A stretch of DNA of 64,000 bases from Dyella jiangningensis (GTDB taxonomy: Bacteria > Pseudomonadota > Gammaproteobacteria > Xanthomonadales > Rhodanobacteraceae). Numbering within the stretch: the stretch's first letter is position 1; every line of letters begins with the position of its first letter. The notes under the pieces were generated by a model, which was given only the letters and a program-made list of their open reading frames with translations, ran no database searches and was not told the DNA's origin. The stretch is taken from the NCBI GenBank assembly GCA_000632805.1, contig CP007444.1, positions 2,716,772 to 2,780,771 on the forward strand, in the 5' to 3' direction. Below are positions 1 through 10,613 of this stretch, piece after piece. The position numbers and the translations under genes are program-made.

Positions 1-298
1 CGCGAGCGGCGTAGATCTGCAGCGATGGAACCTTGCCTTGCAGGTCGGCGAGCGTCTGCACGTTCTGCTTGAACAGCGTCTGCGCGGTGAAGGCACTGAC
101 CGCGATCGGCACGTCCTGCAGCGTTTCCTCGCGCTTGCGGGCGGTGACCTTCACGCCCTCGAGCTGCTTGGCATCGGACGTCCTGGCCGTGGTGGCCGGT
201 GCGGCACTGCTTTGCGGAGCCTCCTCGGCCTGTGCCATCCATGGACTGCAAAGCCCCACCGCCAGACCGATCGCCATACTCAGATGCGTGCGTTTCAT
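1..298 (-). CDS. TonB-dependent receptor, N-terminal part (cut by window edge)
   Basis: Reading leftwards from an ATG at 298, the first 99 codons start with MKRTHLSMAIGLAVGLCSPW and a signal-peptide cleavage region ending in AQAEE. A linker follows, then VKVTARKREETLQDVPIAVS, which is the start of a TonB receptor plug domain. The rest (the remaining plug and the 22-strand barrel) lies off the window. Such proteins import siderophores, glycans or other large ligands across the outer membrane using TonB energy; the ligand cannot be told from this part. It is divergent from the permease gene at 466. The REETLQDVPIAVSAF type is common in xanthomonad and sphingomonad glycan/iron receptors, which is family knowledge and not proof of substrate. 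Confidence 0.85.
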   Translation of the reverse strand, partial: MKRTHLSMAIGLAVGLCSPWMAQAEEAPQSSAAPATTARTSDAKQLEGVKVTARKREETLQDVPIAVSAFTAQTLFKQNVQTLADLQGKVPSLQIYAAR

Positions 299-465
299 AG
301 CTCCCCTCGCTTTGACGCATCCCGGACCCGGAATGCCGAATGTCACGGAGCTTAGGCAGCCACCTTCACGCCCACACTTGTACCTTCGTACAGTGCCGCG
401 GACGACATGCCGTCCGGATACTCGCCGCACGACGATGCCCATGAGGGGCATCCGGGGATGGGTCG

Positions 466-1863
466 ATGGCATTTCTGATCGTGCTGGCCGCGCTTTGCTT
501 TCTCATGCTTACGGCCTATCGCGGCTACAGCGTGATCCTGTTCGCGCCCGTCGCGGCGCTGGGCGCGGTGCTGCTCACTGATCCGTCGCTGGTCGCGCCG
601 ATGTTCACCGGCCTGTTCATGGACAGGATGGTCGGCTTCCTCAAGCTGTACTTCCCGGTGTTCATGCTGGGCGCGCTGTTCGGCAAGGTCATCGAGCTTT
701 CCGGCTTCTCGCGCTCCATCGTCGCTGCCACCCTCGGACTGCTGGGCCGCGGCCGCGCCATGCTTTCCATCGTGATCGTGTGCGCGTTGCTTACCTACGG
801 CGGCGTATCACTGTTCGTGGTGGTGTTTGCGGTGTATCCGTTCGCTGCGGAGCTGTTTCGCCAGTCGGATATTCCCAAGCGGCTCATTCCCGGCACCATC
901 GCGCTCGGTGCGTTTACCTTCACCATGGATTCGCTGCCGGGCACGCCGCAGATCCAGAACATCATTCCCACTTCGTTCTTCGGCACCAACGCCTGGGCCG
1001 CGCCGTGGCTCGGCACGCTGGGCGCGGTATTCATCCTCGTCGTGGGCCTGCTTTATCTGGAATCGCGCCGTCGCAAGGCCGCCGCGGCCGGCGAAGGCTA
1101 TGGCAGCGTGCTCATCAATGAGCCGGTTGCATTCGAGGGCGACAAACTCGCCCACCCCGCCATCGCGCTGCTTCCGCTGGTGCTGGTGGGCGTGCTCAAC
1201 AAGGTGCTTGGCGATGCGATCCCTCGCGTCTACGGCGCCAGCCATGCGTTCGTGCCAGCCGTAATCGGCGATGCGAAACCGGTGGTGCAGGAGATTTCGA
1301 AGATCGCCGCGATCTGGGCCGTGGAAGGCGCCCTGCTGGTCGGCATAGCCTGCGTGCTCGCGTTCGCCTGGCGCCCGGTGACCCAACGCTTCGCCGATGG
1401 CAGCAAGGCCGCGGTGGGTGGCGCGTTGCTGGCCTCCATGAACACGGCGTCGGAATACGGCTTTGGAGCGGTCATCGCGGCGCTGCCCGGCTTCAGGGTG
1501 ATCGCCAGCGCCCTCCACGCGATCCCGCATCCGCTGGTGAACGAAGCCGTGACCGTCACCGCGCTGGCCGGTATCACCGGGTCCGCCTCGGGCGGCATGA
1601 GCATCGCGCTGGCTGCCATGGCCGAGACCTTCATCCACAACGCCCAGGCGGCCGGCATCCCGCTGGAAGTGCTGCATCGCGTGGCCGCCATGGCCTCGGG
1701 CGGCATGGATACCCTGCCCCACAACGGCGCGGTCATCACCTTGCTGGCGGTCACCGGGCTCACCCATCGCCAGTCCTACCGGGACATCTTCGCCATCACG
1801 GTCATCAAGACCCTGGCGGTTTTCGTGGTGATCCTGGCCTACAGCCTCACCGGACTGGTCTGA
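466..1863 (+). CDS. GntP-family permease (gluconate/organic acid:H+ symporter type)
   Basis: This 465-residue, almost wholly hydrophobic protein is close to the usual ~450 residues of GntP permeases. It has many membrane segments from the N-terminus (AFLIVLAALCFLMLTAYRGY) to the C-terminus. Family-like stretches include the glycine-rich loop TYGGVSLFVVVFAVYP and a second-half segment with GITGSASGGMSIALAAM and ASGGMDTLPHNGAV. GntP proteins import gluconate or related sugar acids/hydroxy acids with protons across the inner membrane. The exact substrate is not readable here. It is a lone gene, divergent from the TonB receptor and closed by a hairpin at 1901. A GGGGATGGG stretch just before the ATG serves as ribosome binding site. 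Confidence 0.82.
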   Translation: MAFLIVLAALCFLMLTAYRGYSVILFAPVAALGAVLLTDPSLVAPMFTGLFMDRMVGFLKLYFPVFMLGALFGKVIELSGFSRSIVAATLGLLGRGRAMLSIVIVCALLTYGGVSLFVVVFAVYPFAAELFRQSDIPKRLIPGTIALGAFTFTMDSLPGTPQIQNIIPTSFFGTNAWAAPWLGTLGAVFILVVGLLYLESRRRKAAAAGEGYGSVLINEPVAFEGDKLAHPAIALLPLVLVGVLNKVLGDAIPRVYGASHAFVPAVIGDAKPVVQEISKIAAIWAVEGALLVGIACVLAFAWRPVTQRFADGSKAAVGGALLASMNTASEYGFGAVIAALPGFRVIASALHAIPHPLVNEAVTVTALAGITGSASGGMSIALAAMAETFIHNAQAAGIPLEVLHRVAAMASGGMDTLPHNGAVITLLAVTGLTHRQSYRDIFAITVIKTLAVFVVILAYSLTGLV

Positions 1864-1900
1864 CCCGCCCGGCGTCTCACGCCTGCTGCAATTTCCCCCT

Positions 1901-1934
1901 CGGCCCGCCCAGCTTCCCTCGGCGGGCCGCTTTT
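1901..1934 (+). terminator. Rho-independent terminator after GntP permease
   Basis: Perfect 9-bp stem CGGCCCGCC (1901-1909) with GGCGGGCCG (1921-1929), an 11-nt loop, then CTTTT. It lies 38 bp after the permease stop codon. Confidence 0.75.
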
Positions 1935-1988
1935 CCGTGCCTGAACGGATTTGTTAAGGCGGCACAAGCAAGCTGTCACATAACCCCG

Positions 1989-1994
1989 TATAAT
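1989..1994 (+). promoter_or_regulatory. Possible -10 box of typA
   Basis: A perfect TATAAT lies 61 bp upstream of the typA start in the terminator-to-gene gap. No good -35 at 16-18 bp is visible, so this is a suggestion only. Confidence 0.35.
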
Positions 1995-2054
1995 TCCGGA
2001 GTTATCCCTACTGAAACTTCACGCGACGGCCCACAGGCCGCCCGAGCCCATCTC

Positions 2055-3905
<1,851 letters not shown>

Positions 3906-3930
3906 TCGCTTCCGCATACCGCTCCATGGA

Positions 3931-3956
3931 AAGGCCACCGCAAGGTGGCCTTTTTC
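3931..3956 (+). terminator. Rho-independent terminator after typA
   Basis: Stem AAGGCCACC / GGTGGCCTT with loop GCAA, followed by TTTT, 25 bp after the typA stop codon. Confidence 0.9.
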
Positions 3957-4196
3957 TTGGGGAAAACGATTGAAAAAGCGTTGACACACCTTCCCCGCAT
4001 AGTCACCATGCGCGCGCCCCATCTTTCGGGGCGTCCCCAGAAACGAACCCACCATGGACAGCGACCCTGCCAGTCGTGTCTACCCGCCCCGCATGAATGG
4101 GCGTGGACACGTCACAATGATGATCACGGCCCGGCCGTGAGCGGTACGCCTGCCTGACGGGTCCGCTCATTGCCGCGCCTTTGCACGGAATGAGCA

Positions 4197-5522
4197 ATGA
4201 AGACCTCACCTTTCCTCCTGGCCGCCTGGCTGATGGCCACGCCGCTGCTGGCACGCGCCGATGAAGAGAAACTCTTCATCCCGCAATGGCTCGGCGCGCA
4301 GTACACCTTTGTCGACCAGCATCAGTACTCGCTGCATTCGCCCTACCAAGGCGACCTGAGCCTGCATCCGCAGGGTGACACCGAGCGCTCGCACACCTTC
4401 GGCGCCTACTTCGGCGTCAACCTGCCGTTGCACCTGCAGTTCTACTTCGACGTGGAATTGTTCAAGGGCGAAGGCGTTTCTGGCGCCACCGGCCTGGGCG
4501 GCCTCACCAATGGCGACGTGATCCGCTCTGGCACGGCGGGCCTGCCCAAGAAGCCTTACGTCGCCCGCCGCTACCTGCGCTGGTCGCTGCCGCTGGGCGA
4601 CGCGACCGACGATGTCGAGCGCGGCCAGGACCAGCTGCCCGGCAAGGAAGCCACACGTCGCGTCGACGTCAAAGTCGGCAAGATGGCCGCGAGCGACGAC
4701 TTCGACAAGAACCGCTACGCCAACGGCACGCGTACGCAGTTCATGGACTGGTCGCTGTTCAACAACACCGCCTGGGACTTCGCCGCCGACACACGCGGCT
4801 ATACCGACGGCGTGATGATCGCGTGGGTCAACCCGACGTGGACGCTGCGTTATGGCATCTATCGCATGCCGTACGAAGCCAACGGCCAGAAGCTCGTATC
4901 CTCGCTCGGCGACTCCAACGGACAGCAGGCCGAACTTACCCTGCAGCCGCAGTCCGACGGTTGGGCGCTGCGTTTCCTCGCCTTCCGCAATCAAGCGCGC
5001 ATGGGCATCTATCGCGATGCCATCGCCACCGCGCTTGCCACCGGACAGCGGCCCGACATCCTCGCGGACGATGCGCCTGGGCGCCACAAGTACGGCTTCA
5101 CCGTGAATGGCGAGCTCCCTCTCGCCGATCACGGCGACACCGGCCTTTTCATGCGCGCAGGCTGGAACGACGGCCGCACGGAGTCGTTCGTGTTCACCGA
5201 AGTGGATCGCTCGCTGAGTGGCGGCTTTCAGCTATCCGGTTCGCATTGGGCAAGGCCCGACGACCATATCTCGGTGGCGTTGGCGATCGATGGACTGTCG
5301 TCCGAGCATCGCGACTATCTCGCGCTGGGCGGCCAGGGCTTCGTGCTCGGCGATGGACGCCTCAACTATGGTCGCGAAGAGATCATCGAGGCGTACTACA
5401 GCTACTCGCCGATCAAGCACCTCACGCTGAGCCCCGACGTGCAATACATCCGCCACCCCGGCTACAACCGCGACCGCGGTCCCGCCCACTTCGTGGCGTT
5501 GCGTGCGCATCTGGAAATCTGA
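4197..5522 (+). CDS. Carbohydrate porin, OprB-like
   Basis: A 441-residue outer-membrane protein with a signal peptide (MKTSPFLLAAWLMATPLLARA, cut before DEEK). The mature part has alternating aromatic beta strands and the pattern of OprB/AlgE-like porins: AQYTFVDQHQYSLHSPYQG near the N-terminus, then FYFDVELFKGEGVSGATGLG, and an arginine/tyrosine-rich strand with YVARRYLRW. It ends in a strand with HFVALRAHLEI. OprB porins let sugars diffuse across the outer membrane. It stands alone on the plus strand and is followed directly by palindromic repeats that may also end its transcript. The nearby GntP permease is a possible partner by theme only. Confidence 0.8.
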   Translation: MKTSPFLLAAWLMATPLLARADEEKLFIPQWLGAQYTFVDQHQYSLHSPYQGDLSLHPQGDTERSHTFGAYFGVNLPLHLQFYFDVELFKGEGVSGATGLGGLTNGDVIRSGTAGLPKKPYVARRYLRWSLPLGDATDDVERGQDQLPGKEATRRVDVKVGKMAASDDFDKNRYANGTRTQFMDWSLFNNTAWDFAADTRGYTDGVMIAWVNPTWTLRYGIYRMPYEANGQKLVSSLGDSNGQQAELTLQPQSDGWALRFLAFRNQARMGIYRDAIATALATGQRPDILADDAPGRHKYGFTVNGELPLADHGDTGLFMRAGWNDGRTESFVFTEVDRSLSGGFQLSGSHWARPDDHISVALAIDGLSSEHRDYLALGGQGFVLGDGRLNYGREEIIEAYYSYSPIKHLTLSPDVQYIRHPGYNRDRGPAHFVALRAHLEI

Positions 5523-5540
5523 AGCGGCAAGTCCCCACCT

Positions 5541-5980
5541 GTAGGAGCGCACCCAGTGCGCGACCGCGGCATCACACCATCGCCGCTCCGTAGGTTTGTC
5601 GCGCACAAGGTGCGCTCCCACAGAAGAGAAAGACGCACGGCACTCCCTCTCACTGTGGGAGCGCATCCCATGCGCAACCGCAGCGCTCCATGCTTGCCAC
5701 TCCGCAGGCTCATCGCGCACTGGGTGCGCTCCTACGAAAGAGAGAAAATGGGCACCGGCGTGAACGCCGCATGCTCCATCCCCCTGTAGGAGCGACCCAG
5801 TGCGCGACCGCGGCATCACACCATCTCCGCTCCGTAGGTTTGTCGCGCACAAGGTGCGCTCCCACAGAAAAGAAAGGCGCACGGCACTCCCTCTCACTGT
5901 GGGAGCGCATCCTATGCGCGACCGCGGCGCCTCATGCTTGCCGCTCCGCAGGCTTATCGCGCACTGGGTGCGCTCCTACA
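5541..5980. repeat. Cluster of four REP-like palindromes (two tandem copies of a pair)
   Basis: Four ~80-bp inverted repeats lie at 5541-5624, 5655-5735, 5786-5866 and 5899-5980. Each opens with GTAGGAGCGCACCC-like or GTGGGAGCGCATCC-like sequence and closes with its inverse (GGTGCGCTCCCAC or GGGTGCGCTCCTAC). Units 1+2 (5541-5735) and 3+4 (5786-5980) are near-identical, with a period of ~244 bp, so the pair was duplicated as a block. The inner arms GTGCGCGACCGC / TCGCGCAC match too. This resembles the REP/BIME elements spread by RAYT transposases in Pseudomonas and xanthomonads. No RAYT gene is in the window. They lie between convergent genes (porin and methyltransferase). Confidence 0.85.
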
Positions 5981-6000
5981 AGAGGATGGCCGCCGCGGTG

Positions 6001-6609
6001 TCAGGCCGGGCGTTGCGCCAGCTCCAGCGCCGCGATGCGGCGCTCCAGTCTCGGCCCCAGGTAGCAATGCGAGCCGCAGGGCATCAGCCCTGCCTCGCTA
6101 AAGGCACGCAGATACCACGACGGCGCGCGTGCATGGAAACCTTCCATGTCGCCGTCCACGCCATCCTTGCTGGTGAACACTTCGAGGAAGGCCACGCCTT
6201 CGAGCATGTCCGCGATGCCGCCCAGGCCCGCGCGCAGTTCTGCGGGCTTCAGGTAATGCATCACGTCGGTGCAGACAACCACATCGAACCGCTGGTCGAA
6301 ACGCAGGTATTCCAATTGCCCGAAACGCGCCAGGCCGATGTTGCGGCTTCGGCCATAACGCGCCACCACGTACTCGCTGGCATCCAGCCCCTGGTAATGC
6401 AGCCCAGGCCGCAAGGCGCGAAGCGGCGCGCGCCATACGCCCTCGCCGCAACCCACGTCGAGTACGCTGCGTACGGGGCGACCGAGGTAATACTCCGCCT
6501 GCGCCACCACCATCGCCACCTTGCGCCGCAACTCCGCCGGCGAAGCGACCGAATGATCGGGATGGCGATACCACTTGTCGAAATAGGCGCGGTCGTAAAT
6601 CTTGGGCAC
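6001..6609 (-). CDS. Class I SAM-dependent methyltransferase
   Basis: A 202-residue protein with motif I VLDVGCGEGVW, then GLDASEYVVARYG (acidic ribose-binding residue) and FDVVVCTDVMHYL. This is a Methyltransf_11/25-type fold. The start chosen is GTG at 6609 (VPKIYDRAYFDKWYRHPDH) because GAGGAG lies 6-7 nt upstream; a longer reading to 6687 lacks a ribosome site. Substrate is unknown. The N-terminal YDRAYFDKWYR pattern occurs in small bacterial methyltransferases of unassigned substrate. Divergent from the small acidic protein gene at 6716, ~107 bp away. Confidence 0.8.
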   Translation of the reverse strand: MPKIYDRAYFDKWYRHPDHSVASPAELRRKVAMVVAQAEYYLGRPVRSVLDVGCGEGVWRAPLRALRPGLHYQGLDASEYVVARYGRSRNIGLARFGQLEYLRFDQRFDVVVCTDVMHYLKPAELRAGLGGIADMLEGVAFLEVFTSKDGVDGDMEGFHARAPSWYLRAFSEAGLMPCGSHCYLGPRLERRIAALELAQRPA

Positions 6610-6715
6610 GGTTTTCTCCTCAGGCCGTGCGTGAATGGTAGCCCACGCATGGCGCTCACTTGTCCTGAACATGAGCCGCGCCAGCATGGGGCCGTGTCAC
6701 AGGAGAGCCGCCCCC

Positions 6716-7003
6716 GTGCCTACCATTCGCATCCGCCTTACCGGCAGCCGCGACGACGCGGACACGCTGCTTACCACGCTACATGGCATCGACGGCATCG
6801 AGCATGTGGAAGAACTCGAAGAGCCCTCGATGTATCCACGCGACGACTCCAGCTCCAGCGACCTGGTCGACGACAACGGCAGCGAGCTGTTCCTGATCGA
6901 GGTTCAGGCGGCCGACGGCCTTCATGCCGACGCCGTGCGGGCCGTCACCGAGGTGGAGGTCTCCCGCCTCGGGGCCGTCGTCGAGTTCGTGGACGAGTTC
7001 TAG
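6716..7003 (+). CDS. Small acidic protein of unknown function
   Basis: A 95-residue protein (VPTIRIRLTGSRDDADTLLT...). The GTG start at 6716 is supported by AGGAG about 11 nt upstream; the longer reading from 6635 has no ribosome site. The layout beta-alpha-beta (IRIRLTGSRDDADTLLTTLHGIDGIEHVEEL), an acidic serine-rich loop, then beta-alpha-beta (LFLIEVQAADGLHADAVRAVTEVEVSRL) suggests a ferredoxin-like/ACT-like sandwich; this is inference. No known motif. It is divergent from the methyltransferase and ahead of the DUF1800 gene. Confidence 0.65.
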   Translation: MPTIRIRLTGSRDDADTLLTTLHGIDGIEHVEELEEPSMYPRDDSSSSDLVDDNGSELFLIEVQAADGLHADAVRAVTEVEVSRLGAVVEFVDEF

Positions 7004-7141
7004 GCGGCCACGCCCCGCGTCTGGCCAGTATGAATCGCCGACTAATAAAAATGGCCCCAGCCGGTAAGCCGGTCGGCAGCTGCTGCGTTCACAGTATCCA
7101 GCACGGTTGCCGTCCGCCTCACCCAAAGGAAGCCCCGACGC

Positions 7142-8698
7142 ATGCGCGTAGCCCTGAAGTCAGCCTTCAGCTTTCTCCGGCCCTCGTTTGTCATGGCGGC
7201 CCTGATCCTGGCCTTGGGGCCCAGCGCCTGCATGGCACGATCTCCCAGCCCGCTCTCGAAGGACGACGTGGCATGGCTTCGGCGCGACGGGTTCGATCTG
7301 GACAGCGCCACGGTGGCCCGCTACCGCGAGCTTGGCCGCTCGCGCTTTCTCGACCAGCAATTGGATGACAAGGGTGGCGATGCCCTGCCCCCGTCCATCG
7401 CGTCGCTGATCAACAGCTACGAAGTGGTGAGCACGCCCACCGAGCAGCTGCTCGCGAACCTGCGCGACGAGCAGGAGAAGATCAAGGCCATGCCCGATGG
7501 CGACGACAAGGCCGCCGCCAAGAAGGCGCAGCAGGAATACGCCAACCTCCTGCTGCAGCAGGCGCAGCAAGTGGAGATGTTGCATGCCGTTTACGGACCA
7601 AACCAGTTGAAGGAACAGATGGTGTGGTTCTGGCTCAACCATTTCAGCGTGTACGGCGCCAAGGGCCGCGTGCGCTGGGTGGCGGCGGACTATGCGCAGA
7701 ACACCATCAGGCCACACGCGTTGGGCAAGTTCCGCGACCTGGTCATGGCGACGCTGCAGAGCCCGGCGATGATGGAGTTTCTCGACAACGCGCAGAACGC
7801 CAAGGGCCACGTCAACGAAAACTACGCGCGCGAACTGATGGAGCTGCATACGCTGGGCGTGAACTCCGGCTACACGCAGCAGGACGTGCAGCAGCTCGCG
7901 CTTATCCTCACCGGCTCCGGAGTGGCGCCGTTGCGGGAGCGGCCGATGCTGGAGCGCCATCCGCGCGTGGCCGCCCAGTTCGTGCATAACGGCCTGTTCG
8001 AATTCAACCCGATGCGCCACGACTACAGCGACAAGGTGCTGCTTGGCCAGAAGATCACGGGCTCGGGTTTCCACGAAGTCGAACAAGCCGTTGATCTGAT
8101 CACGCGCCAGCCTGCCTGCGCTCAGTTCATTTCCCGAAAGCTGGCCGCCTATTTCGTCGCGGACGATCCGCCGCCCGCTCTGGTGGCCAAGATGGCGCAC
8201 ACCTTCCAGCGTACCGATGGCGATATTGCCGATGTGCTGCGCACGATGCTGGAATCGAAGGAGTTCTCCGCCAGCTACGGCAAGAAGTTCAAGGACCCGA
8301 TGCAGTTCGTGGTGTCTTCGGTACGCGTGGCGTACGACGGCAAGCCGATCGTCAATGCCAAGCCGCTGATCAACTGGCTCAACCAGCTCGGCGAACCCGT
8401 ATTCGGCCGTCTCACGCCCGACGGCTGGCCACTGGATGCAAGTGGGTGGTCCAGTTCCGGACAGATGGCCAAACGCTTCGAGATCGCCGGCGCCATCGGC
8501 ACTGGCAACAATCGCCTGCTGACGCCAGAAGGCCTGCCGCGGAACGGCGGCGACTTCCCGATGCTCACCACGCGCCTCTACTACGACACTTTTGATCCTT
8601 ACCTGAGCGCACCCACGCGTGATGCGCTGGCCAAGGCCACCTCACAGCAGGAATGGAACACGTTCCTGCTCTCCTCGCCCGACTTCAACTATCGCTGA
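7142..8698 (+). CDS. DUF1800 domain protein, secreted
   Basis: A 518-residue protein with a signal peptide (hydrophobic VMAALILALGPSACMA after a basic N-terminus; the cysteine could also be lipid-modified). The body follows the DUF1800 pattern: a disordered alpha-helical start (FLDQQL), a lysine/alanine-rich helix, then MVWFWLNHFSVYG, NENYARELMELHTLGVNSGYTQQDV and a late segment GWPLDASGWSSSGQM. DUF1800 proteins are nearly always paired with a DUF1501 protein, as here (next gene 9 bp downstream). Function is unknown; the pair is thought to act in the periplasm or at the surface. A purine-rich AAAGGAAGCCCC precedes the ATG. Confidence 0.88.
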   Translation: MRVALKSAFSFLRPSFVMAALILALGPSACMARSPSPLSKDDVAWLRRDGFDLDSATVARYRELGRSRFLDQQLDDKGGDALPPSIASLINSYEVVSTPTEQLLANLRDEQEKIKAMPDGDDKAAAKKAQQEYANLLLQQAQQVEMLHAVYGPNQLKEQMVWFWLNHFSVYGAKGRVRWVAADYAQNTIRPHALGKFRDLVMATLQSPAMMEFLDNAQNAKGHVNENYARELMELHTLGVNSGYTQQDVQQLALILTGSGVAPLRERPMLERHPRVAAQFVHNGLFEFNPMRHDYSDKVLLGQKITGSGFHEVEQAVDLITRQPACAQFISRKLAAYFVADDPPPALVAKMAHTFQRTDGDIADVLRTMLESKEFSASYGKKFKDPMQFVVSSVRVAYDGKPIVNAKPLINWLNQLGEPVFGRLTPDGWPLDASGWSSSGQMAKRFEIAGAIGTGNNRLLTPEGLPRNGGDFPMLTTRLYYDTFDPYLSAPTRDALAKATSQQEWNTFLLSSPDFNYR

Positions 8699-8707
8699 GG
8701 CGTAACG

Positions 8708-9910
8708 ATGAACCGTCGCGACTTTCTCCGTGCCGCAACCGCCGCTGCGATGGCTGCTCCGGCGTTTTCGTTCTCCGGCAAGCTGTTCGCCGCGCCGGCC
8801 AGCGCACCGCGCTTCCTCCTCGTATTCCTGCGCGGAGGCTACGACTGCAACAACCTGTTGGTTCCCTACGCCAGCGACTTCTACTACGAATCGCGGCCGA
8901 CGCTGGCGATCGCCCGTCCTGACGCGGGCAACGTCAACAGCGCCATCGCACTCGACAGCCGTTGGGGGCTCAATCCCGTCCTGCGCGACTCCATCTATCC
9001 ACTATGGCAGAAACGCCAGGTAGCCTTCGTACCGTTCGCAGGCACCGATGATCTCTCGCGCAGCCACTTCGAAACGCAGGACAACATCGAAGCAGGTGAA
9101 CCCAGCGGTCAGCGCAGCGATTATCGCTCGGGCTTCATGGCACGCCTTTCCGGCCAGATGAGCAGCGTGCCCTCCATCGCCTTCACCGACGCGCTGCCGC
9201 TCACTTTCCAAGGCGGCACGCACGATATTCCCAACATCTCGCTGCGCGGCAATACCAAGCCCGTGTTCGATACGCGCCAGGCCGGCATTCTCGCCGGCAT
9301 GTACAAGGACACGTCGCTCGCCTCGGCTGCCTCGGATGGCCTGGAACTTCGCCAGACCGTCTCGAAGGAGCTGCAGGACGAAATGATGAAGGCCAATCGC
9401 GGCGCGCCCAACGCGAAGAATTTCGCCGCGGAAACGCAACGCATCGCCACCATGATGCGCGACCAGTATCGCCTGGGTTTCGTCGATGTCGGCGGCTGGG
9501 ATACGCATGTGAACCAGGGCAACGTCACGGGCGGCCTCGCCAACAACCTCTCCAACCTCGGCAAGGGGTTGGCGGCGTACGCCGATGCGCTGGGCGACGA
9601 ATGGAACAACACGGTGGTGGTGGTCGTGTCCGAATTTGGCCGTACGTTCCGCGAGAACGGCAACAAGGGAACCGACCACGGCCACGGCACCGTCTATTGG
9701 GTGTTGGGCGGCAAGATCAATGGCGGACGCATCGCCGGCGAGCAAGTCGCGATCAACGCACAGACCTTGCTGCAGAACCGTGACTATCCGGTGCTCACCA
9801 ACTATCGCGACATGCTAGGCGGCTTGCTGGCACGCACCTGGGAATTGTCAGGCAGCCAACTGCAGACCGTATTCCCTGGCGCACGACCGCGCGATCTCCA
9901 GCTGGTCTAG
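8708..9910 (+). CDS. DUF1501 domain protein with Tat signal
   Basis: A 400-residue protein that begins MNRRDFLRAATAAAMAAPAF, a twin-arginine export signal (RRDFLR), so it is likely exported folded. The mature protein has the DUF1501 pattern, distantly like alkaline-phosphatase/sulfatase folds: FLLVFLRGGYDCNNLL near the start, then DVGGWDTHVNQG and the late VVVVSEFGRTFRENGNKGTDHGHG, where His/Asp residues could bind metal. It is cotranscribed with the DUF1800 gene, with which the family almost always travels. The biochemical role is unknown. REP-like repeats start 22 bp after its stop codon. Confidence 0.9.
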   Translation: MNRRDFLRAATAAAMAAPAFSFSGKLFAAPASAPRFLLVFLRGGYDCNNLLVPYASDFYYESRPTLAIARPDAGNVNSAIALDSRWGLNPVLRDSIYPLWQKRQVAFVPFAGTDDLSRSHFETQDNIEAGEPSGQRSDYRSGFMARLSGQMSSVPSIAFTDALPLTFQGGTHDIPNISLRGNTKPVFDTRQAGILAGMYKDTSLASAASDGLELRQTVSKELQDEMMKANRGAPNAKNFAAETQRIATMMRDQYRLGFVDVGGWDTHVNQGNVTGGLANNLSNLGKGLAAYADALGDEWNNTVVVVVSEFGRTFRENGNKGTDHGHGTVYWVLGGKINGGRIAGEQVAINAQTLLQNRDYPVLTNYRDMLGGLLARTWELSGSQLQTVFPGARPRDLQLV

Positions 9911-9931
9911 CCAATCGCGCCTTATCTCTAC

Positions 9932-10138
9932 TGTAGGAGCGCACCCATTGCGCGACCGCAGAGTCATGGCGTCACCGCCTTGTAGGCTTTTCGCCCACTG
10001 GGTGCGCTCCTACAACAACCCGCTCCGACGGGGACAACTCGACAACCCTACCTTTGTGGGAGCGCACCCTGTGCGCGACCGCAGCGTCTTGGAAATACCG
10101 CTCCGTCAGGCTGTCGCGCACAGGGTGCGCTCCCACAG
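9932..10138. repeat. Two further REP-like palindromes
   Basis: Units at 9932-10014 (GTAGGAGCGCACCC ... GGGTGCGCTCCTAC) and 10056-10138 (GTGGGAGCGCACCC ... GGGTGCGCTCCCAC) belong to the same family as the 5.5-6.0 kb cluster. They lie between the convergent DUF1501 and DUF1579 genes and can fold into long hairpins, which may act as transcript ends for both. Confidence 0.85.
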
Positions 10139-10150
10139 AGGAAACCGATA

Positions 10151-10594
10151 TTAGGCGTCCATGCGGCGATAACGCCCATCCATGACGCGCTCCCAGCTCA
10201 CGCCGCCATCGAACGAGCTCTCGAGGCGCAACGTGAGCACGCCCGCCCCTTCCTGCGCATAGATGTGGCGCGTCTGTCCGCGCGACGAGCTGCGTACGAA
10301 AGTGAAGCGCTGTCCGTCCCACAGACCCGGCGCCGGTGCACCCGGGACGAAACCGTAGCTGTCGAACCAGTACAGGCTGTATTGATCGTGCTCGGGGCCG
10401 GCGACGAACACCGCGTGTGCCTGCAATGCGATCTTGCCGTCCCGCTCTTCGCGGTAGTCCTGCACGAGTGAGCGGCCGCCTAGTTCGATCCGCGCGTGGA
10501 TGAAACCCTTGGCCGGCCCGCCTTGTCCCCAGCGCGTGGTGGCTATTTCCTCATCGCCGGCCCAATCACCCGCCAATGCGTCGAGCATCCTCAT
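10151..10594 (-). CDS. DUF1579-like protein
   Basis: A 147-residue beta-rich protein (MRMLDALAGDWAGDEEI...) with the DUF1579 style: LAGDWxGxE at the start, GGRSLVQDYREERDGK, then YSLYWFDSYG and a final GGVSWERVMDGRYRR. It is lipocalin/heme-binding-like in look; function is unknown. The start at 10594 has GGGAGG 7 nt upstream. An alternative GTG at 10621 overlaps the preceding stop codon. It is the third gene of the PadR / sensor / DUF1579 operon. Confidence 0.75.
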   Translation of the reverse strand: MRMLDALAGDWAGDEEIATTRWGQGGPAKGFIHARIELGGRSLVQDYREERDGKIALQAHAVFVAGPEHDQYSLYWFDSYGFVPGAPAPGLWDGQRFTFVRSSSRGQTRHIYAQEGAGVLTLRLESSFDGGVSWERVMDGRYRRMDA

Positions 10595-10613
10595 GCCATA
10601 GCCTCCCGGTCCT

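Noticed and set aside
5541..5980. The REP-like cluster considered as a CRISPR array
   Set aside because: Repeats are palindromic, ~80 bp, not evenly spaced by unique spacers, and no cas gene is present.
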